Assembly: GCF_016545825.1 (NCBI RefSeq)
Contig: NC_052619.1
Span: forward strand, 43,863,682 to 43,927,681
Direction: 5' to 3'
DNA from: Eucalyptus grandis
Lineage: Eukaryota > Streptophyta > Magnoliopsida > Myrtales > Myrtaceae
Length of the DNA: 64,000 nt
Part shown: positions 55,940 to 64,000 of the stretch, one piece after another
How positions within the stretch are numbered: position 1 is the first letter of the stretch
How the letters are laid out: every line of letters begins with the position of its first letter
Position numbers and translations under genes: made by a program
Notes under the pieces: generated by a model
Seen by the model: the letters and a program-made list of their open reading frames with translations, nothing else
Databases searched by the model: none
What the model was told of the DNA's origin: nothing

Positions 55940-58035
55940 CTACAGCTTGAAATCAGGAAGGGCAGAAGTTCCACGTACACCCTGGGAAATGTAATGGGCA
56001 GTGTAGTTTGGTAGTGTAGTCTCGTTGTAGATTGGTGGGTTGTCTGCTGGTGTTAATTCCTTGATGGGTCCATACAGCCTTGAAGATGGCTGAGGAGTGT
56101 GGCCGAAAAAGCACGCCACTGACACTCTCGGGCCTCTCTTGTTTGCCATGACTCGGTGCTCGACACTCTTAAACTGGTCATTCATTATGAGCTGCGCATG
56201 CAACAATTAGTGAACCGTTCTCAGTCTGTCAGTTCTCAGGTCAGAAATGAATGGATATATATTCTAAGTACTTCTATGATTGCAATCTTCATGTTGATGT
56301 TTACAGAAAACTGCAGAATTTCTAGGACCCACATTTACTGTTCCTGTGAAAAGTGCTTCACATACATATCTCATTTAGACAATTTTGAGCCTGTCCATGT
56401 GAGGGCTGGCATGATACAACCAAGTTAATATCAAGTTTGGATCAGTCAAATAGCTCTGTTAGCATACTTGATGCACAAGGCATTCGGGAATGGTAAATGC
56501 AGATTCATCCTACCAAAGAGAGGTCAGATTATGAAGAAATTTTGTTATTGCTAGGAAGATGCCTTGGTAAATTCTTAAGAGCTTTAACTAGCTTAGCACA
56601 TGAGGAAGTACAGTAATAAGGGCGAGAAGAGGATTGCCGTCTGTTGACCAATCAAAACACCGTTTTACAGAAGTTCAGAGATAAACAATGATATCTGGCC
56701 TAAGCTAATTACCTCCAAAAGATCTTCGATGTTGATCATTAGCGCTCCAGCTATTGGAGGAACGTTAGATCCACTTGTTTTCATGAAGCGCTTGAAGTCC
56801 TCCAATTTGACTTTGGAGGAGAATTGTGAGGAAGTCGTTGTCTGAATGCTTTGTCACACCCAGGGTCAACCTTGGGTTGGGGCCATGGCGGATAGTAGTG
56901 GCACATGATCGAGTGTCCATTTCCACAATCCATCTCTGTGATTTGGGTGGGAGTCCTAGCGCTTCTGATAAGAGCTCAAACAGACAAGAGCCCAGTCTCA
57001 TCACATGCTTTGAGTACTCCATCAGTATTTCTCTGCCAGAGAATTTTCGATGCATCAAAAAACTGATGCCGTAAAAGTATGGTTGGACAGATTCCTGGAG
57101 AATGCCAGAAAGTGCATTGGTATTTTGTATCAATTTCAGGGGCAAAAGCTTGGTATTGCTATCGCAAGAATGCAAATAAGTCAACCATCAAGGAACATCC
57201 TATTTTCTGCCCAAAAAGAACAAAACAACCGCATGATCAATCTATTCTTACTGATCCATTGTAATGAGAAAGGTACGTGAATAACTCAAGTTTCATTCAC
57301 TTGCTAGTTTTCATTTCCTCAGTGCCCTTGATTCAAGGAGGAAAAAAAGTAAAATAAAAAAGGTTATCAAGTATTATTCAGTGAAAAGCAGTCACCTTGC
57401 ACCTATATGAACTAAGGCAATGCAAGCAAACTATCTTTATCAATTAACTTTGTGAATTTGTTCATAAATTTCCCTTTTCTGAAAGTTGAAAGACGCCAAG
57501 AGAAAGCCATTGGCTCACCTGCAAGCTTCGGGCAACTACTGGGGCTGGGGGGCTCTGGTCCCATGGAGCAAAATATACTGTCCCTCCAATCAGCGGCTAT
57601 CGAATTATAAAGGGCATGTTGCTGTTGTACATGACCCTTTCGTAAAATCTCTGGTGTATGATCCTTTCTTGGCCTCTGTATTCTGCTCAAAGAACCTGCG
57701 TGACCCTCTATCACCTCCTCCAAGAGGCTCTCATGGACCCCATGGTTGATCACCTGGACGAAATCCCATTTTCCCATTGCTTGCCCGATATTCTGCACTG
57801 TCTCCTTATGACAGGCGGGGCCTGCATTTGCGCATCCTAGGTTGATCACCGGGATGTCCACGCGATCATCACTGCAGGCCATGCTGTCAGGCAGCCGGAC
57901 AAATATGTGGGGGACTTGGGTGATCCCGGCATCTACAAGGCCTTTGACTCCAGCCTTAGTCTCATCGAATGCTCTCAATTCGCTCACTTGGTCATGTTCG
58001 GTGTCTGCGGTGGTGACCATTGTGTGTTCTGTCAC
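55940..58035 (-). pseudogene. Dioxygenase pseudogene, copy 6, multiple frameshifts
   Basis: Exon 1 (58035 or 58020 down to 57519): [59 protein letters not shown]. The family reading then moves through three frames (SRRFFEQNTEAKKGSYTRDF; VMYNSNMP; YNSIAADWRDSIFCSMGPE), so at least three indels are present. Exon 2 (57032-56713): [30 protein letters not shown], then out of frame until [18 protein letters not shown], with another break at HENKWI. Exon 3 (56191-55940) is clean: [29 protein letters not shown] ... ALPDFKL. Iron and 2OG ligands survive in pieces, but no full protein can be made. Both introns are GT-AG (485 and 521 bp). It represents a separate subfamily line from copies 1/2/4. Confidence 0.88.
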
Positions 58036-60217
58036 GAGGCCTTACTGTATTTGAGCAAGTTGGGTCTTGATGAAGTTCACTTTACGTGGTTATGTAGTGG
58101 TGGTATTGGATATCCACCATTTTTTATTTAGAGAAGAAGCTAAACACAAGGGACATGAAGGTTGTCAAGAGTTGAGTTTTCTTTTAAATGAAATTTGGCC
58201 CAAGAAGATGTCAAACGCTAGGAGTTGGCAACTTAAGAATTCCTTGTTTCTTGACTAAGAAAGTGTTTGTCGCCATCCATAAAAGCACATGTTAACGGTA
58301 TCTTCAAGAAGAATAGGGAGGGAAAACGTTTTCCAATTGGGATTATTACATGGTTGGATACGATAGACTTTGATAGTTGCTTGTCCAAATCTTGTGCATT
58401 ATCATCTTTTTTTTTTATAAAAGAAAAAAAAAAACATGATTAATTGACCTGGGGGCTATGTAAAGAGTTCAAAAATGTTTACTTAACTATCGACTTAACT
58501 ATCGAAACATTATATTTAATAAAATGAAGAATGAGGAGAAATAAGAAGAGATAAATTAATTATTTAAATATATTAATTAAAATCATAAGTAATTAATTAA
58601 TTTCCTAACAAGAGGAAATCCAATATTATTTCATTCATTCCTTACTTGAGTTCTTTTTTCACATTTATGCATAAACATGATTGATGCAAACTATACGGAA
58701 GAGCTTGTAAGTTTTTACTAAACTATTGAAACATTATATTTAATAAAATGAGGTATGGTGAAAAATAGAAGGAGATTAATTGATTGTTAAACATATGAAT
58801 TATAAGCCACAAGTAATTAATCGTTTTCCTAGCAAATAAAATTTATTTTCATTCATTCCTTCTTTTTCAAATATATGAGAGAACGTGATTGATGCACAAA
58901 ATAGTGGAAAGGTTCATGAATTAATAACTAATTATATGATGACTATTTAAAACTCTAAACAAAGCAAAAATGGAAATCATAAATTGCGAAAGATCAGGTA
59001 ACACGTATGCTATTTTCCCCACATAATTTACCCTTGAGAAAAGAGTTAGAAGCAAAATAATGTAAGTAGTATTTAAATTTTGATACTCCCGTCAACAGCC
59101 CTATATTAGATATTATGACATAAAAACATATAAAGTAATTAATGTATGTTAGACAAAAAAAATAAAAATAAAAATTAAGATAATCGCAATGTTGCAATAC
59201 TATATATGTAGTGTACAAAAATGTCTCAAATTATAAGAATATGTATACTGGAAACTAGAGATTCGTTACTTAAAAATGAGCATTGTAATATTTTCACTTT
59301 GTCGATATCATAAATATAAAAGCTTCATTAAACTTAAATAATTTTCCAAAATACCAACTAAATTACAACAAATCTACTTCAACTGGTTCTAAAATATGGA
59401 AACCCAAAAAAAAACCTAGTACTATATAATACATAACGCCCCAAAATTGGATAAAGGCCTCGGCTTCTCTCTGCCTTTGGGTTGGGCTGGACTGACCCAA
59501 ATAATCTTTTGTTTCCACCACCCTTCGCCTCACTGCCATTTTCATGCCGCCATCCATAACCCTACTCTCAAACCCAACTCGAGCCCTCTCACCGTCTCAG
59601 GCAAGCCAATCCACAAAATTGCTCGCCCATTCTTCGAAAGCAAAAATTTAAGAAGAAAAATCGCTAGGAATTGGAGACTAGATCGGGTCCAATTTGAGTT
59701 GAGTCTGAATTAGGTTGGGTATGTTTCGTTAAAATTATATTGTAATAAATTGTGATATGGATTAAATTGGTAAATTTGGGTCAAAGCATTTTCAACCCAA
59801 TCCACTTGTTTGAAGGCCTATGTTTAAGCCTCGTTCGTTAGCAATTAAAAGGAAAATGTTGTCGTTGGGGCATCAACTTCTGTCTTAGTTGTCAATTCTC
59901 TGAATGAGAGCAAGAGACGCTAAGGCGAAAATAATTGTAGTGTGGTTTCTTCCCACCGTTCTTTATTTTCTACTGTGGTTCATTGGCTCGTTTTACTTCA
60001 TTTATCGTTAGGAAAAGGTTTCTTTTTTATACTCTATAATTGAGAGAGGCAGTATACCATTTCTATAGCTAAAGGTTACTCCAAGAAAGGACCTTTAAGG
60101 TCTTCAATTAATGTAATATTATTTAGGTTGATAAGAGGAAACCTAAATTTGCCAGGATTAATGTTTTTTTGGAGAACTCATTGAGCAATTGGTGGCCTTT
60201 TCTTAAGCTCTAAAATA
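58036..60217. other. AT-rich intergenic sequence with an imperfect 224-bp duplication
   Basis: A phrase beginning gaaacattatatttaataaa occurs at 58,504 and 58,728, followed in both by related blocks with aagtaattaat and catttca/ttcattcattcctt. This is an old tandem duplication (58,490-58,660 and 58,715-58,870). No gene is seen. The 88-codon plus-strand frame near 59,447 is unrecognised. Confidence 0.5.
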
Positions 60218-60492
60218 GGGAAAAGTACAAAAAAAAACATTCTAAACCTATTGCATTGATACCAATTCAGTTATAAATTTTTCAATTTAACTAATTTAAT
60301 TCTAAACATTTTCACATTAGTACAAATTTAGCCCATCCTGCCAATTTAAGCCAAAAATTCGCCGATGTTGATGCCGACCTCCTACTTGGCACGGTCGGCA
60401 CTAGTTTTAGGATTAAATTAGTCTAATTAAAAGGTTTATAGCTTAATCGGTACTAATGTGATGAGTTTATATGACTTTTTTGGTACTTTTCC
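60218..60492. mobile_element. Short MITE with gggaaaagtac ends (Mutator-like)
   Basis: The left end gggaaaagtacaaaaaaa and the right end in reverse complement ggaaaagtaccaaaaaagtc mirror each other, with further inverted similarity (attgcattgatacc / cacattagtacc; aattcag / gattaag). Direct flank words ctctaaaa (60,209-60,216) and ctctaaag (60,494-60,501) may be a target duplication. The length is about 275 bp, with no coding content. Confidence 0.6.
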
Positions 60493-60561
60493 TCTCTAAA
60501 GCTTGGATCAATAGTAAATATATTGGTCCTTTTTGCTTTAGGAGTTTTTTATACAAGGCGC

Positions 60562-61415
60562 AATTTGTAGGGAAAAGTACCAAAAAAATCATAAACTTAT
60601 TGCATTGATACAAATTCAATCATAAACTTTTCAATTGAACCAATTCAATCCAAACATTTTCACATTTGTATTTATTCAGTCCATATGACCAATTTTGGCC
60701 AGCCAGTGCTAATGTGGACTACGCTAGTGGTTGGATGTTGATGTGGACGTGGACCAATGGCCGGGATGAACGCATAACATGATATTTTTAGTAAATCTTT
60801 TTATTTTACTTTTTCATTTTTTTATTAATTTTTCTTTTCTTTTTCCTTTTCTTTTCTGCTTTCTTCCTCCTTGGACTGTCCTCCCAATGGCCAACAAGCC
60901 TCGCATGGGTGAGGGCCACGAAGCCCTTGCTCAACCTTGCCCACGGCTAGCAAGACAATGGCAGCCATGGCCAAGGAGGCTAGGGGCGAGGCCGCCTTCG
61001 CTCATGGGGAGGCCAGGGTGAGATTGGCCTCGCCCAAATCTAGGCAAAGCAACCTCGCCTGCGACCATGGGCAAGGCAAGGGCATGGCCCTCATGGTGGC
61101 CAACAAGAGGCTCACTCACCGACTATCGAGATAGACCAAGGAGGAAGAAGGGAGAAAAAATAAGGAAAAAAAATTCAAAAAAATTTAAAAAATTGCCACG
61201 TCAGCATCCATCACCAGCCAGCGTCCATGTTGGCATCTAGTCACCAGTTGGCATCCGCATCAACACCAGCTAGCCAAAATTAGCTGAATAGATTGAATTG
61301 GTACTGCTGTAAAAAGGTTTAGGACTAAATTGATCCAATTAAAAATTTAGAATTGAATTAGTATAATACAATAGATTTAAGACCTTTTTTTTTTATACTT
61401 TTTCCACAGTTTGTA
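60562..61415. mobile_element. Mutator-like non-autonomous element with GC-rich core
   Basis: It uses the same terminal family as the neighbour at 60.2 kb: left gggaaaagtaccaaaaaaat at 60,571; right in reverse complement tggaaaaagtataaaaaaaa from 61,406. Flanks are CAATTTGTA (60,562-60,570) and CAGTTTGTA (61,407-61,415), a 9-bp duplication with one mismatch, the size typical of Mutator-type insertions. Inside, repeated phrases gtcagcatcc / ttggcatc / accagtt appear, and a GC-rich core (60,880-61,135) has aaggctagg and gaggcc words. It could have captured host sequence, but no gene family is recognised in the core. Confidence 0.65.
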
Positions 61416-61863
61416 TGTGATCAATAAAGAAATTTCCATTTATGTGGGGGTGCTTGATAGGGTCATTAACTTGTATGTTTACTTGTGATGGGCTTGAGGT
61501 TTAAACGATCCTATTGCCAAAGAATGAGATGAGAGGCTGACATAGAACTTTGGATATAAGGTCGATCTGAATGTGTCAAAATCATGCCGTCATCTTCTTC
61601 CCACCTTATTTTGGATGTACTTTATAATTCTTCAGTTAGCAGAGCGTCAGAGTAATATCACAATATGACATTTTCTATTGGAAAGCACAAGATAGACTAC
61701 TTGTAAAAAAGTTACTAAAGGTTGCCACCCCTGCGAAAAATGACTTTCAATCAATGACCTCTCTCAAAAAAGTCAATGAGTTATGAAGTAAACGCTGTGT
61801 TTTGCTCCTTCTATAAGCAGCTAACATTCTTTTCTTTAAATCAGCAATAATACTGCTGGAGGA

Positions 61864-61944
61864 ATGGAATCTTTCATTCTCGTCTTCTCCTTGCTTTTGC
61901 TGGCATGCATTCTTATCCATGCCCGGAGTTCATTTGAAACTTAA
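61864..61944 (+). pseudogene. Signal-peptide-only ORF; possible 5' stub of a secreted/receptor protein gene
   Basis: ATG GAA TCT... encodes MESFILVFSLLLLACILIHA and then RSSFET before TAA. The hydrophobic core and AHA-like cleavage region look like a real signal peptide, and the start is preceded by a plausible leader. After the stop nothing matches a secreted family. Starts like this occur in malectin-like LRR receptor kinases (..HAQSGFIS..), but that is only a resemblance of the signal-peptide region. Treat as an unidentified truncated gene. Confidence 0.3.
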
Positions 61945-64000
61945 GAAATGATTGGAGTCTTAAGAAGGATCTTAACTAGCTAGGATCTTTACATGGTCCC
62001 AATCCTAAGCTAAGAAATCGGATTGATGCAATCCTACTGATCCCATTGATCCAACTTTGACATACTTCGACCTTCAAATATGTATATTCAATATTCAGGT
62101 GATAAAAATACTAATATTTCTTGTACATGTGGTATATAAACTATAAATTCACGCCATTTTGAAGTTTTAATGTCGCGCGACATTCATAATTAACAAATTT
62201 CCTAAGACTATCCAAGATTTGTGTATCGTTGGTGTGATCTCTGGGATCTTACGGTCCATCATTTGATGTTACAATCCAATCCTTTAGACACCCTCATTGA
62301 TTATAAGTAGGGTCTCGCTCCTAACAACCTTGTTCTTGACTGCAGAAAACTCAACCAAGAAATCACCAACGGTTAATGATTGTTCCTAACATCCTTGTGC
62401 CTAACAACCCTAGGGCAGACTTACAAAAGTGCCTAGAACCAGAATCAAAGCCGTTCAGTTTGTTACTGATTGTCAAAATGCTATTCCAAACAGCCTTCTT
62501 GTTATAGGGAAAGGAAGCCACTCTTTGAGGAACTTCCTTTACTAGATTGCCTCCATGGAAAATTAGCCTTCTCACTCATATTTGTCTCAGAAATGACAGA
62601 TCGGTATATGGAAGGATTGAAAATACCTATCGATAGACAAAGACCAAATGATTCTTATTTTCAGTGTGATCCACACTCTCAATATTGTAAAGAAAAATGA
62701 AGGAACACCACACCGTTCCAATTCCCAATCTTAAGCACTCCAAACCATACTTAAATTCCATCCAGTTCTATCATAACCAGTATATGAAAAAAATCTTGGA
62801 ATTGCGCTGGCTTGCCACAAGCCTTAAAAGAATTAGGGAATAATTGTTTTATGAGTGATTATACACTTAATTTACCATGCCAGAAGAAGATAAGAGTAAT
62901 TTGTACTCAAGAGATAATGATGGATTAGCTATCCTTTTTTATCAACTTCAACTCTAGGAGTGCTCCTGCTCACTTCCATCATCCACATTATGCAAGAATT
63001 TGTGTTTTCTTAGATAGTTAAACTTGTAGAATGTGGTTTAGCTTTAGTAGTTAAATAGTTCTGGGCTTATCCCATTTATTGAGCTGAAATTTTGTAGGCC
63101 TAGTCATGTTACTGATGGAAGAGGCAATTATGTAGATTCTTTGATGGATTCTTCATCCTCAGTTATGCTTTTTGAAAAATACTTCTATAACATGAAATTG
63201 TGATTGCAACATCAATGGATGAAGGATGAGTTTCATTTTGTTGAGGTTGTTTCGCATTGATTATGAAAGAGGCTGGTGGTCGGTTTATAAGTATGAGAGA
63301 AAACCTTCCTCCTCTGAGCTAGTCTATGAGGTGAGAGAGGCTCAAAACCACCCAACACTGATATCAGAGTCTAGTTGCCAATAGATCTAGACCCAAAATC
63401 ACACAGGATAGTTACGGGTTATTCATACTTTGATCGTAAGAGGCAAATTGTTGAGATTATTTTACATCAATTTCTATACTCTAAATACATCTTTTGTTAG
63501 GTATAGCAAAAAGGTTTTTCTATGGCAACATTTATGCAAACAGCTTCCCTTGTTTTCTTGTAAGTTGAGCTTTATTGAATTGAATGCATGTGTCCAGAAT
63601 CAACAATCCAAAAAAAAAAAAAATGTGAACAAATAAGCTTGTGATTTTAAGTTAAGTCAATTTCATGATATGATACTGTCTTCAACTTTCAAAAAGCCAT
63701 GTCAAACCAGTTAATGGAGCAAAAAGTTGATATATCAAAAAATATATAGCCACCATCTTTTTTTATATAAGGCGTCGACCTTTCCCTAAAACTAAATAAT
63801 CACGTTACATGAATCAGATGCTCTTCGATCAACCCTTGACAGATAGTCCTAAATATTATAAGATGAAAATGCATCATTAAGTTATTAGGTTAACTCCCTT
63901 TAGTCCCTTTTTTTAGTCATATGATGCTATTATTATTGGCATCATAGTTGCCCAAAATGTTATTTGGGGGCCTCCTTTCCTTTTAGCTCTATGCACTTTA
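61945..64000. other. AT-rich sequence, possible LTR debris near 63.25-63.4 kb
   Basis: No gene is recognised. Near 63,355 the phrase ctgatatcagagtctag resembles a copia primer-binding site (tggtatcagagc), and the preceding 100 bp (tataagtatgagagaaaacc, gaggtgagagaggctc) has the look of an LTR 3' end. No matching second LTR or coding domain lies in the window. Confidence 0.3.

Overview
The window looks like nuclear DNA of a dicot plant. It has intron-bearing genes, AT-rich spacers, Ty1/copia and Ty3/gypsy remnants, MITE-like DNA elements and long microsatellites. My impression is a woody dicot, perhaps Myrtaceae/Eucalyptus-like, but this rests on overall familiarity and I could not verify it. 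The only convincing protein-coding theme is a minus-strand tandem array of 2-oxoglutarate/Fe(II)-dependent dioxygenases of the '1-aminocyclopropane-1-carboxylate oxidase homolog' type. These are the E8 / deacetoxyvindoline 4-hydroxylase-like group, not true ACC oxidases. I count seven loci: three look intact or nearly so (14.4-15.8 kb, 42.0-43.4 kb, 52.9-54.9 kb), one is catalytically complete but has a frameshifted tail (44.8-47.1 kb), and three are broken (24.2-24.9, 51.1-52.3, 55.9-58.0 kb). All share a three-exon plan with the same intron positions and phases.

Layout. 1-1.07 kb: degraded hAT transposon. 1.76-6.7 kb: a CT-rich candidate 5' leader and a long T-rich non-coding tract. 6.7-15.9 kb (unit I): a broken copy of plastid ribosomal protein S20, a GC-rich block, a TNT1-94-like copia element whose 5' LTR carries six 376-bp tandem units, then dioxygenase copy 1. 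15.98-23.57 kb: a second copia element, with an inverted gag region and a 3.05-kb solo LTR nested in its integrase. 23.4-24.9 kb: dioxygenase relic. 25.8-26.6 kb: an S1 self-incompatibility-protein homolog split by an LTR. 27.4-27.6 kb: gypsy pol relic. 29.4-30.3 kb: Harbinger-type element. 30.3-31.5 kb: a block also present at 43.9-44.7 kb. 31.5-43.5 kb (unit II): a second copy of S20, the GC block, the copia element (nine LTR units here) and dioxygenase copy 2. 44.8-47.1 kb: dioxygenase copy 3. 49.0-50.0 kb: a second Harbinger-type element. 50.6-54.9 kb (unit III): a copia-free version of the same segment carrying dioxygenases 4 (dead) and 5 (intact). 55.9-58.0 kb: dioxygenase 6 (dead). 60.2-61.4 kb: two Mutator-type elements. 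61.4-64 kb: AT-rich sequence with little recognisable content.

The gene cluster has grown by repeated segmental duplication. Shared and unshared small changes order the events: the TNT1 insertion and a 73-bp tandem duplication are in units I and II but not III, while the second copia insertion and a promoter duplication are only in unit I. No bacterial-style operon, CRISPR array, rRNA or tRNA gene was recognised. The most unusual structures are the amplified promoter-bearing modules inside one LTR of each TNT1 copy, and non-canonical GC-AG introns conserved across four paralogs.
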